A stretch of DNA of 64,000 bases, taken from Ashinkailepas kermadecensis (lineage: Eukaryota > Arthropoda > Thecostraca > Neolepadidae). The notes under the pieces are model-generated. The model ran no database searches. It saw only the letters and a list, made by a program, of their open reading frames with translations, and was not told where the DNA came from. The stretch spans positions 124,001 to 188,000 of the forward strand of contig JAOTOM010004036.1 of the NCBI GenBank assembly GCA_034440615.1. The letters run 5' to 3'. The translations under genes were made by a program, and so were the position numbers. Position 1 is the stretch's first letter; the number at the start of each line of letters is the position of its first letter. Below, one piece after another: positions 54,680 to 63,996 of the stretch.

Positions 54680-55650
54680 TGGATATAGGAGGCACTGGGG
54701 AAATGTGCCCCCACGTGGATAGGTGGCATTCCTCTGGCCTGGGAAGGTTTGGTTTGAGAGGTTTGTTTGAGTACTGTTTCGATAATTCGTGATGCAGTAG
54801 CGGACGTGCAACAGAACGAGGGCATCCACAAGCGTATAACGACGCTGAAAGGCAGGTAGTTCCTCAGATGTGACGGACCGGTCAAAATACCGTAGCAACG
54901 ATGAGTTATGATCGAGACATGAGCATTCCAGCTGAGAGTGCGATTCAAGACAATGCCGATGTTTTTGCTTCCAAACTAGGGAAGATATGGTGAACGCGAA
55001 ATTTGACACTGAAGTTGGAGACTCTACGAACACTAGGTTGACTATCGAAAAGCATCAGTTGAGTCTTGTCTACGTTAATGTTGAGGCCGTTAGCTCTGAA
55101 TCAAAAACCAAGAGAGGCCAGAACCCTCCATGCGACACAGTATTTTGAAGGCGATATTTTCAACTGCGGACACAAATTTAGGTAGCATCCGCGAACTGGA
55201 CCACCGCTACGTCGTTAGCGAACAGACTGAGGTTTTTCGTGGATATGAGCAGGGCGCCCAGCGCTGAGCCATGAAGGTCGTCAAGACTGTTCTGAAGTAT
55301 AGAGGAAAGTTTTACATTGCCCAGACTCCCGATGATAGTGACGCCCTGGGTCTGATTTTGGAGGTAGGCTGAGAATCACGAAGTCTCGCGGGCGCGCAAT
55401 TTGATTACGAGTTTGAAATGGTCTGTCACATCGAAGTACTTGCTAAGATCGACAAGGAAAATTGGCAATATCTCTCCACGGCCCTTCGCAAATAGGGTGT
55501 GATCGAGGATGGAAGTCAGCGCGAAAACCGTGCTGAGTGGGAGACAGGACATCATTGTGGGACATGTAGCTTTACAGTTGGTGGTGAACTGCGCGCTCTT
55601 CTATTTTATGCTACGACAGGAAATATTGAGATAGGGCCGTAATTGGATGA
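54680..55650 (-). pseudogene. decayed CR1/L2-like reverse transcriptase
   Basis: Read on the minus strand: LVDLSKYFDVTDHFKLV (palm A, LDLSKAFD type), GSLGNVKLSSIL-NSLDDLHGSALGALL (the QGS-LGPLLF region), VVQFADATQI (YADDTQL region), INVDKTQLMLF (the N..KT..M block), then RTLSWNAHVSIITHRCYGIL (RT C-terminus). Several frameshifts; the catalytic DD reads DA, so inactive. Confidence 0.85.
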
Positions 55651-56827
55651 CTTAGTGTGGTCTACCGGATTTAAAGATGGAATGCTGATGCTGATGCTGA
55701 TGCTGAATGGAATGCTAAATGGAATGCTGGAAAGATGGATTTAAAGATGGAAGAATGGAATGCTCCCAGGACAAGTGTACTGCATGTAGGGGAGTTGATC
55801 AGCAGGAGAAATATCGGGCCGATGGTGTAAGCTCAGGAGCACAACACGCATGCAGATGCCGTCCTCACCATCTGGCGAAGAAATGTTCATACCGAATATC
55901 ACAGCCAGCGACACGTCCAGGGGACCGGCGCTATGGTGAAGGCGCAGGCACCCACGTCAGGCAGACGGCACGCCATATGAGGCGTCTCCCTCAGACCTGA
56001 CACCTCGCCAGCCACTCGCGGACCCGCTCCAACAATACAAAAAAAAACTCGTTTAATTGGTCAGGTGTAGCACTTGGGACAACTATCCTCACCTTCTTAC
56101 CACTAACAGCAGTACCAATGCGTTTCCAAACCGATCGGTGGCAACCCTCCTGTGTCCACCTCTAGATGTCCCCTGTGTATCACGCCTCAGGGTGGAGAGC
56201 ACATGTCGGTTTAGGGCCTTATATGTAGTGTCCGCTTGCTGCAGGTGTCCGCGGCTTTTTCATATCCATTGCATTACTGCGTATGCCGGGTTGGCAGCAT
56301 CCCAGGGTGAACGCGCCACGCCCGTCATCATCGTTGGGCTGTCAGTGTTTCAGGATGATCTTCCGTCTTCCCTCACCACCAATGAAAAGTATTAGATGAG
56401 ATGGTGGCTTTGGTGGGAGGAGTACAAACTGCACTGTGTGTAGACCATTCCATTGAAGTTATTAGGTCGGTGCATTCCACGCCATGTGGCTTTTCATCCA
56501 CCACGCCCAAGATACAAAAGGGGAAATACGGTTAACATGCGGATTTGATGTCCTCATATATACACTCATCACGAAATAACATTTCCTGAAAAGATCTTGG
56601 AACAATGCGCGTTTGAGTATGCTTCGCCCCTCCTTTTGCACTGGTTGTGATCACACGTTATATATCACGGACGCTGAAAATGTGTAGGTCGGTTTTCCAG
56701 CTGCTTTCTTCGTGATTGAACCCTATGCTGCTTGGAAGACTTATTGATATCATTGTGTATATCAAGGCTGGTACTGATATGCGATGATCATGAACCTCGA
56801 ATGATATGTCATTCACAACGTCTGGAT

Positions 56828-56882
56828 TGGGCGCTACATGACCGATGTAGTCGATGCGCCCTAAAGCCCTAATAACTAACTA
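56828..56882 (+). mobile_element. hairpin mini-insert, copy 9
   Basis: 55 bp, TGGGCGCTACATGACCGATG ... AATAACTAACTAA. Exact 13-bp duplications ACAACGTCTGGAT at 56815-56827 and 56883-56895. Only 76 bp before the last BTF3 exon. Confidence 0.94.
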
Positions 56883-56958
56883 ACAACGTCTGGATAACTA
56901 CAAAAAAACATTGAGCCCTTCTGCTGGATACCACGATTTAATAACCGCTCCCCTTCAG

Positions 56959-57137
56959 TAGGAGGAGGTGGAGATCCTGGTGACAACGACGAAGAAGTGC
57001 CCGACCTCGTGGAGAATTTCGACGAGGCCAGCAAAGCGGAGGGTCCGTCCGTCTCCGCCGCCGACTGTCCCGCTGCCGACCAGGGAGCCAGTTCTGCCTG
57101 CGCACTGACTGAGATCGGCGACAAGAAGGAGGACTAG
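56959..57137 (+). CDS. BTF3: BTF3 / NAC beta, last coding exon
   Basis: Acceptor CTCCCCTTCAG|TA, phase 1, ending in TAG. Codes aa 124-182: a glycine/aspartate spacer, EEVPDLVENFDEASK (aa 135-149, the conserved NAC beta C-terminal motif), then about 30 further residues (GPSVSAADCPAADQ...GDKKED). Most animal BTF3 proteins stop soon after ENFDEASK, so the tail is a modest lineage extension. The frame and phase fit exactly. Confidence 0.97.
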
Positions 57138-57279
57138 TGGGCGGCAGCGCCGACCGCCACACCGAATCCCGCCGGCCAGGCTCGCCCGTCGGTCACCGGC
57201 CAGCCCGCGCGGCGGCCCACTCGGCACCGCCGAACATGTACTGTCCTGGGCTGTTATTTCTGAGATAATTGAGTGGCCG

Positions 57280-57285
57280 AATAAA
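57280..57285 (+). terminator. AATAAA polyadenylation signal of BTF3
   Basis: GGCCGAATAAATATC, 143 nt after the stop codon. The 30-bp minisatellite starts immediately after it. Confidence 0.85.
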
Positions 57286-57286
57286 T

Positions 57287-57412
57287 ATCAACAGTCAGCG
57301 CACGCGTGTACTGAGTAGCATCAGTCAGCGCACGCGTGTGCTGAGCATCAACGAGTCAGCGCACGCGTGTGCTGAGTATCAACGAGTCAGCGCACGCGTG
57401 TGCTGAGTATTG
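57287..57412 (+). repeat. 30-bp minisatellite at the BTF3 3' end
   Basis: Four units around CAGTCAGCGCACGCGTGTGC TGAGTATCAA. The same unit makes the array at 61345-61505. Each unit contains the palindrome CACGCGTG. Confidence 0.93.
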
Positions 57413-57731
57413 TACGGGTGGCGGCTCTGCCGTCGGAGCCGGGTCTGGGTGCGGTGGTGCGGTGGTGTGGTGTGTGCGGGCTGGTGTGGGAGCTGTGCGG
57501 GGTGTTTCCGGGTTGCTCGGGGTGTGTGAAGGAGAATCCTTACCAAGCCCAACTTAACTGAAACCGATTGAACTTATTAAGGGTTTGATCTTAACTAAGA
57601 CTGAACCTTAACACGGCTGAGCATGGGCTGACTCTACATTTAGACTGGACTGATTAAGACAGAGCTAAAAATAAATATCTCCTTTGCTGCTTGTGCCTAT
57701 GTCGATGGTATGTTGTGTTTCTCCGCCACCT
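57413..57731 (+). other. downstream of BTF3, nothing recognised
   Basis: GT/GC-rich then AT-richer. No feature recognised. Confidence 0.35.
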
Positions 57732-57744
57732 CCACACTTTCCCC

Positions 57745-57907
57745 AGGGGACGAGTAGTCTAGGGGTAAGTTGCCCGTTTCACAATCGAAAGGTTGTGGGT
57801 TCGAGTCTCACCTGTCGCTACTGATCGCCCGCGGCCAATCGGTGTGAGAGATTGGCGACGCTACATGGCTCAGCTGTCGATGTGTCGTAAAACCAATAAC
57901 CGAATAA
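57745..57907 (+). mobile_element. SINE, TCTAGGGGTAA-type head
   Basis: GACGAGTAGTCTAGGGGTAA, GTGGGTTCGAGTCTC, body CGGCCAATCGGTGTGAGAGA and tail AAAACCAATAACCGAATAA. Duplications CCACACTTTCCCC (57732-57744) and CCACACATTCCCC (57908-57920), one mismatch. Confidence 0.94.
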
Positions 57908-58389
57908 CCACACATTCCCCCAACCCCAGCCGGCTTGGTGTTTGAGCTACCGTCCCTAACACGAATGTATATGTTGTTCGAGGTCAAAGTTTTGGGAACA
58001 CCATATAGGTAAGTTAGTGCCTCTAGCCAAATTGGAATGAATACGTTGTATTAGAACATTAATGGGCATGTATTTTTTTATGTGGTTTGTATGACTTGTC
58101 CCGAGTTGGGACCTTTTGGATGCTAATAGTAGTATAATTTTGTGCAATGTACTGCATGAAATAGGTGCCTGTGTTTAGCCCCAAGCGGCTTCCGCTGGTC
58201 CTTAAAGCTACCTAACACACATTCTTTCTCATTCACTCACATTCGGTCGTCTCATTCACTACCTCGTTATTAATTAATTGCTTGGTCCCAAAATTTTGGT
58301 CCCGCCCCCTCGCCCCCCCCCCCCCACCCCACTCAGCGGTACACAAAAATATCGACAGACCATTGCTCCATTTTTGAGGGTATGTTTGC

Positions 58390-58438
58390 TGGGCGCCAAA
58401 TGACCATGTAGTCGACGCGCCCTTAAGCCCAAATAATC
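58390..58438 (+). mobile_element. hairpin mini-insert, copy 10
   Basis: 49 bp: TGGGCGCCAAATGACCATGT AGTCGACGCGCCCTTAAGCC ... AATAATC. Exact 14-bp duplications GAGGGTATGTTTGC at 58376-58389 and 58439-58452. Confidence 0.94.
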
Positions 58439-58589
58439 GAGGGTATGTTTGCCGAGTATGTAAACCCTTCACTGCCAATCATAGCTGGCCTGGTCATTAT
58501 GGGCAGCGTTCCTCGCCTGGATGAAGTCTTAACTGCAAAGATGGGGCCATCCAAGGCTATAGAACACCAGGTAGAACGCTCCGCTTCCC

Positions 58590-58947
58590 AAAAAGGGAGA
58601 CGCTTGAGCCGACCATCAATTATATAAACTTGAGCCGACCAATCAGCGTTTGACGACCTCCGCCGATCGTGGCAATAGTAAAGGCGGTAGGGCAAAACTT
58701 GTGGAAGCTATTATTCATATATTGTTCCATTTTTCGTGCTAATTTTCTACAAAGGCATTCTTGCTACTTTAATCTTGATCATGAATACTACTTTATCACA
58801 ATGTCACCGCTAACGGGAAAAAAAATTAATATTTGTGTGGATGCCACCGGTTTCGCCGCACTAAAGACAAAATTTGTTTGTTTACCATTATCACGATCGA
58901 CGGAGGTCGTCAAACGCTGATTGGTCGGCTCAAGCGTCTCCCTTTTT
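58590..58947. mobile_element. MITE-like element, long inverted termini
   Basis: The left arm contains AAAAAGGGAGACGCTTGAGC, then (after a small internal duplication) TGAGCCGACCAATCAGCGTT and TGACGACCTCCG-CGATCGTG. The right arm (58880-58945) is the inverse. About 55 bp of inverted terminus, about 350 bp total, no coding. Target duplication not clear. Confidence 0.75.
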
Positions 58948-58949
58948 TA

Positions 58950-60060
58950 TTTGACTAAAGTGCTGGAGCGCACCCCCCTGGGCCCATCGTACTGGCTCCG
59001 ACCTACCTAACCTTAAGACAGTCGATGCCGCACCGGGCCTTATTCGCCGTAGACGTGCGACCAGGCCTATGTGTCCACGGGTGGGCACGGATCCCTACCA
59101 CATTGGGCACGTCCCCTGGCCGTCTATATAATCTAGCCAGCCCTACCCTTTCAGCCCCAGGGCTCACGGCATGCCAAACCTGTCCGTGCGTCCCCCCCCC
59201 CTCCCAACTACAGCACCATCCGTGCCCACATGCAGTGTTCAGGGGCGGACTAATTACCGGGCAGTGTTTTGCCTCTATAGGTCGTATTGTCCGGCGCCGA
59301 ACTTCCGACGAACGCAATGTGGTGCCTCCCTTAAGGGCCCCTTCCACATGCATGCTATGCTCGCCTCCCATCTGCGCCTCTGGGTCGCAGAGGCCAGGGG
59401 GATTTTGCGGTCAAAGAACCAGATCATGTGAGCTAATGCCCCCGAAGTGTCCGTTCATCGCTCCTCGCAATTAGACGTTTTCGAAACGAAAATTATACAT
59501 AACATTAATATTTTAGACAATTTAGAGGGCTTACGTTCTCAGTACCATTACTCGAGAACGTTCAGTCCATAGGAGGACGGCTCGCAGTTCGGCTGCCTCG
59601 CTTATAAATTTACTTCATATAACAAATTAATCTCGGGCACATATCAAAACATCATGCGTGAGTGATCCCTAGTCGTGGGGAGAGTACACACGGTTCTATT
59701 ATCGTCTATCGGAGGGAAAAGCGTGACACGTACCCCTCACCTCCCGGGGCACGGCCTGCCATTTCAGTTTTCGACGTAGATATCCTCCCCCCCCCCGTCC
59801 ATCTGGTCGCCGAGGTATTTGCTACGCTACCGTTGGTCCGGGAGGATCGTACCCTGTCGTCATCGAGTTGCGTTAATCCCCACGGAGGGTCACTGACCGC
59901 TGTCGGTACTCGCCCATAGGAATTTGACCCAAATGTTATTTGTTGTCAGAATAGTTACACCACGGAACACAAAGCGGAAGGGCGTCTCTAGTTTTGGATT
60001 TTGAATTAGTCTGCACCACGGCGGGTAGCTTGGCTATGATGTTATTGTTTTAACTCGTGT
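58950..60060. other. intergenic, no gene recognised
   Basis: C-rich runs near 59190 and 59785. Frames of up to 149 codons (59025-59474) show no family signature. Confidence 0.35.
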
Positions 60061-60064
60061 TAAT

Positions 60065-61165
60065 GTAAGGGTCGAGCGCATTGCACGAGGAGGAAGACGG
60101 ATATTGCACGCACAGTTCTCAACATGCGTGCTGTAGGGCCGAGCGATTGCCATTCTCACGGCGGCTCTACCCTAGGGTCCTACGAGGCTGATGTTGCACG
60201 CACAGTTCTTGGCATGCGTTCTACCAGACCGAGCGATGGTCATTCTGCACGACCCGCTGCGGCCCGGGGTCCTACGTGAAGGATGTTAGGAACCGATTTG
60301 TGCCTATTATCCCTGATCGTTAGCCCAAGCTATGCTCTTTTTTCTCACAAAGATTCCTTTTCACCGCCAATTCTGTCCGCCAAAGGCTGAGCAGCTGCTC
60401 CGTGTCTCTGCTGGTGCGCTCAAACATTTTTATCCTCAAGGACAATATATTTACATGTATCTACACCGTACGCCAACAGGACCGGTAAACGCCGCGGGTA
60501 CTCACATTCCCTGTCCACCCCTCACATACCTACCCTTCCCTTCTGTACGAGGCGTGCGACGCCGGCGCCCCCGACCCTTTCGCCCGTATCTCCCCACACA
60601 TCACCTCGAATTTATCCTATTTGTCCCTCCCCCAAAAGATGGGTCGCTCCTTTGAGCAGAGTGAATTAGGTTGAGGAGGCAATATCTGTCGTAGAAGTGA
60701 GGTCGGTCCGGAAACGTTTGGAAGAAGGAAGAAGGAATGGCAGGCCGACGGCACTCACATTTTGTTGGTGGTTCAGTGCGTATGTTCTACGGCTGGCTTC
60801 TTCGTCCGTCTCGTCTTCCCCTCCTGGACTCTTCCTGAGACTGCCCGTCCGTGAGTGTGAGAGTGTCCTTCCTTCAGTCTGCTCGTTTTCTTGATTCCCT
60901 CTTGTCGCGCTCCCTCTCGTTTCTGGTCACTCCCAGGGCTTCGGATTGAGTGTTGGCTCTTGATTGACGGGAGTGCATTTTTGTATTCGGTCATGTGGTT
61001 CTTGAAGCCGCCTGGGCCTTCATGGCGTTCTGCTGGAGTAGGAATTTCCCACTGGGCTGTCGGCGTTCTAGACCTTTCACCTGGGTCACTGATCTCACGG
61101 TTGACCGGCGACCCTTCTGTTGTTGTTTTGTCCAGACGCGCAGCTGGTTTGTTCCAGATTCTCCG
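60065..61165 (+). repeat. dispersed repeat R2, copy 2
   Basis: Forward counterpart of 19830-21290. Two ~90-bp units (TTGCACGCACAGTTCT ... GACCGAGCGAT ... GGTCCTACG, 60104-60280), then GATGTTAGGAACCGAT and the following ~800 bp. No 22-bp satellite here. The 197-codon minus frame at 60773-61366 has no recognised domain. Confidence 0.72.
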
Positions 61166-61344
61166 GCTGCCGCCTTTGATCTGGACGCGTCCGCGACGGT
61201 CGGGTTCGGGTGGGTTTATTCCTAACAAACAGGTCATGGAAATGGGGCAGGAGCTGGTGGCCGGGATCTGGCTCGACGCCTTGCCGCTTGCGGCCCTGTC
61301 GGGTAGGAATATATCGCAAATTTCTTGCTGAAAGAATTTAAGCC

Positions 61345-61505
61345 TCCTTACAGTATCATCAATCAATGCACGCGTGTGCTAAGTATCATCAGTCAGCGCA
61401 CGCGTGTACTGAGTATCATCTGTCGGTGCACGCGTGTACTGAGCTGCATCGGTTAGCGCACGCGTGTACTGAGTAGCATCAGTCAGCGCACGCACGTACT
61501 GAGTA
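61345..61505 (+). repeat. 30-bp minisatellite, second array
   Basis: Five to six units of CATCAGTCAGCGCACGCGTG TACTGAGTAG, the same monomer as at 57287-57412, more diverged here. Confidence 0.92.
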
Positions 61506-61509
61506 ACGC

Positions 61510-62300
61510 GTGCCATGTCTGCCGCAGTGAATGTCAGTCTTTTGCTTCGGGTCTGTGCCTAGGAAAGGGTCTCTGCCTCCACAAGCTGACCACTGGAGCA
61601 CTTTTTCAAGATTGCAGATTATATGGCCAATGTTAATCTCTTCGAAATTGTGCGAGGCTCTCCAAAGTGTTAGTGAGACCCCAGGTCAATCGTTTTGCAC
61701 AAGATGTGCAAAATATGCAGAAAAACGCACGCAACATTTGATAGTGCCACGCGTACCGGTTTTTCTTCTTCACAACCGGGACAAAATATGTGGATGCTTA
61801 AAAATGTACCCTCCCCACAGTTGGGTGTGGGTTAAAGTAGTCTCTGTCGGGCTGGTGAAGAGGGTACCTGAAGCCGATTGAAAGAGCCCATAGCCACCGT
61901 GGGCCATCGGACTGCCAGACTGATATGAACGGATCGGCCGACGAGGACACCCAAGCCGATATGGAAGCCCCTGAAGTGACCGGGAGGGGAGGCTGGGTCA
62001 TCGGAGGAATCATCTGGCTGTGGACTTAGCTAAGTGAAGAGTTGCACACTCTTCAGTGGTACTTGTCATTAATTGCAACAGACGCTGAAAACCTTCAGCG
62101 ATGCTTTCCGATGGGTCTCGGTGTAAAAACACAGGCACACATGTGTCTTGCCCGTATTGTACACATGCGTCTTGCCCGTCAGTCTATACGTTGCTACCTT
62201 GCGCATTGCACACATGGTGTGCAAGTTATACACGTATTGCACACATGTATATGTAGTCGCTGGGTCCGAATTGCAAACACGTACGACCGATTTCGAGTTC
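61510..62300. other. intergenic, no gene recognised
   Basis: CACACATGTG-type direct and inverted words at 62135-62260. No gene signature. Confidence 0.35.
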
Positions 62301-62389
62301 ACACCGCGCGGGCGGACCGCATGCCCGCTCGCAGTCAGCTTTATTCTCACACTCCCGCGGTCGGGGTGTTTCGGCGCGAAACCAACCAG

Positions 62390-62458
62390 CCAATGGGAAG
62401 GCACGCGTCGCCAAGGCGACGCGCGTGACCATGACGTCACCCGTCTACACCCTATAAA
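62390..62458 (+). promoter_or_regulatory. compact Pol II promoter-like cluster
   Basis: Within 70 bp, in one orientation: CCAAT at 62390-62394 (AGCCAATGGG), a near-palindrome CGCGTCGCCAAGGCGACGCG (about 62405-62424, RFX X-box-like), a perfect CRE TGACGTCA at 62432-62439 and TATAAA at 62453-62458. A start near 62480-62490 would be expected. Motifs seen directly; promoter function inferred. Confidence 0.55.
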
Positions 62459-62504
62459 CCTTGAAAAAAGGAGTGCACACGCACCCAACACTCACGACCA
62501 AAAC

Positions 62505-62723
62505 ATGACACCGGAGCGAAATGGCACACTATGTATCGCCACGCTGTTCGAACTATCGCCACAAGTGGTCGTCAGCAGCATGGCAACGGGTTTCTCCGCA
62601 ACACAAAGACTGATGTCACGACTGCGCAAGACCGTCACAAGTCTTAATAGGATACGCACTAGATTTCAGCACAAGGCCTCTAGCACTCGCCATAGGCAGG
62701 ACTGCCGGCGCCCCAACGACTGA
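62505..62723 (+). CDS. hypothetical 72-aa protein downstream of promoter-like cluster
   Basis: The first ATG after the TATA box (47 nt downstream, context AAAACATGA) opens a 72-codon frame, MTPERNGTLCIATLFELS..., with a basic C-terminal half (RLMSRLRKTV...RIRTRFQHKASSTRHRQD). No family was recognised and no polyadenylation signal follows within 300 nt. It could be a real short intronless gene, the first exon of something larger, or a chance frame under a retroelement promoter. Support is the position relative to the promoter motifs only. Confidence 0.3.
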   Translation: MTPERNGTLCIATLFELSPQVVVSSMATGFSATQRLMSRLRKTVTSLNRIRTRFQHKASSTRHRQDCRRPND

Positions 62724-62837
62724 AGCGTTCCACAATCCGCACAGACATTACACAGTTTCACAATGTGGTGTAGACCCGAAACAAACCGCCCATCCACTAA
62801 CGCATCCCCGGTAGGATCCTCATTTTCTGCACGACGC

Positions 62838-63015
62838 TAGTTATAACAATTGGTACACTAGCATCTTATTCTACATCGCGCAACCAGGTGCTCACATCAC
62901 ACACCTTTTACACTGTAACCAGCGGCTGTTCTAACAACAATTCGTACACTAGCGTCCTAATCTAACATCGCGCAACCTCACATCATACACACGTTTACGC
63001 TGTAACTAACGACTA
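62838..63015. repeat. tandem duplication of ~90 bp
   Basis: Two units sharing ACAATTGGTACACTAGC/ACAATTCGTACACTAGC, ACATCGCGCAACC and CACATCA-ACAC, ending GACTATTCTAACAACA / GGCTGTTCTAACAACA. Probably in the 3' LTR region of the Gypsy remnant. Confidence 0.8.
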
Positions 63016-63017
63016 TT

Positions 63018-63662
63018 CTAACAACACCCAGCCAGGAGCTCGTTTAACCCACTCGATCGTCGCAACACAGTTGGCGGTACACTCGGGGGAAGTCCAGGCC
63101 CGGGGTCATCTGTCTCTGACCCCACTTCCTCCACGGATGGGACAACATCAGGACTTCCTATTCCTAAGCTAACCGTAGTGCCCGTCGACGCCGATTCTCT
63201 CCTGACAGCGGGGCACCCATCCCCTTCTTCCCTCTGAACGGAAGTAGCTTGGGTGGGACCCAGATCGCCCCTGTTACTGTCGGCACCACCGGCCGCTAAC
63301 GCATCCGCACCGAGATCCCCACTTTCCCCAACGACGCGAGTTCCGAGAGCGGTGCTTCCGGAGGAAGGACGTGAACCCCCTGCGCCTCCAGATTCCAGCA
63401 CGCCAAGACGGAACATGCCACATCGAACGGGTGGTGCGGATGACCCAACCCCGGACGCCGGGGCGAGCGGCTCACCGAAGCCCTGCCTCTCATCATCCAC
63501 GCTCAAGCCAGCTCGTCCTGCTGGCGTGTCTGTTACGCCAGCTGTACATCCAGGCACTGCACCCCTGGTCACCTGAGCGGTCTTTGGTTGCAGCCTGCTA
63601 TGATGCACTAGAATGGCCTGTCTGCTCCCGTGCTGACGTATCCAGTAATTGACCTCACTCAC
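63018..63662 (-). pseudogene. Ty3/Gypsy integrase C-terminal tail fragment
   Basis: A 214-codon frame starting near VNYWIRQHGSRQAILVHHSR LQP. This is the motif at the extreme C-terminus of Ty3/Gypsy integrase where the polyprotein makes its last strand (VVHHDRLKP type). About 180 residues of glycine/serine/proline-rich, low-complexity tail follow. Protease, RT, RNase H and the integrase catalytic core are absent. Confidence 0.72.
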
Positions 63663-63729
63663 TCGGTTTCTCTCCAGGTCCCTTTGTCCCTTCCGGGATC
63701 ACATCCTCCCAGCTTACTCCTCACGGCCT

Positions 63730-63996
63730 TTAACTGGGTCCGGGTCCCCCATAGCCCCTCGGGTGGACCCGCGAGTTTCCCGAATACCTCCCACACACTT
63801 CTGGCACGTGCTCCTGGCAGCCGCACTTCGGGCACTTAACATCTCGCTTGTCACAGTTATACCTCATGTGACCAGGCTGGCCACAGGCGTAACACTTTCG
63901 CGGCCTACGCACAGGTCCACTAGACCTGATTCTAGTCTGAACTCGGAGCTCTAGTTCGGCTACCCTCCTCTCATAGTCGTCTAAAAGTACCTGCAC
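63730..63996 (-). pseudogene. Gypsy gag, nucleocapsid zinc knuckles
   Basis: The C-terminal part of a gag frame, continuing past the window edge. RRPRKCYACGQPGHMRYNC is a CX2CX4HX4C knuckle, followed by CPKCGCQEHVPEVC, a second one. This is the nucleocapsid RNA-binding region. A coiled-coil-like DDYERRVAELELRVQTRI precedes it. Confidence 0.85.

Larger units (their letters stand above)
53887..56958 (+). other. last BTF3 intron
   Basis: 3.1-kb phase-1 intron. Contains an unassigned 161-codon minus frame (54061-54546), a decayed RT on the minus strand (54680-55650), GATGCT repeats (55683-55750) and a mini-insert at 56828. 55760-56800 shows nothing recognised. Confidence 0.78.

Noticed and set aside
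60773..61366. 197-codon minus frame as a gene
   Set aside because: Lies in dispersed repeat R2 and shows no domain. Could be a retroelement scrap but is unsupported.
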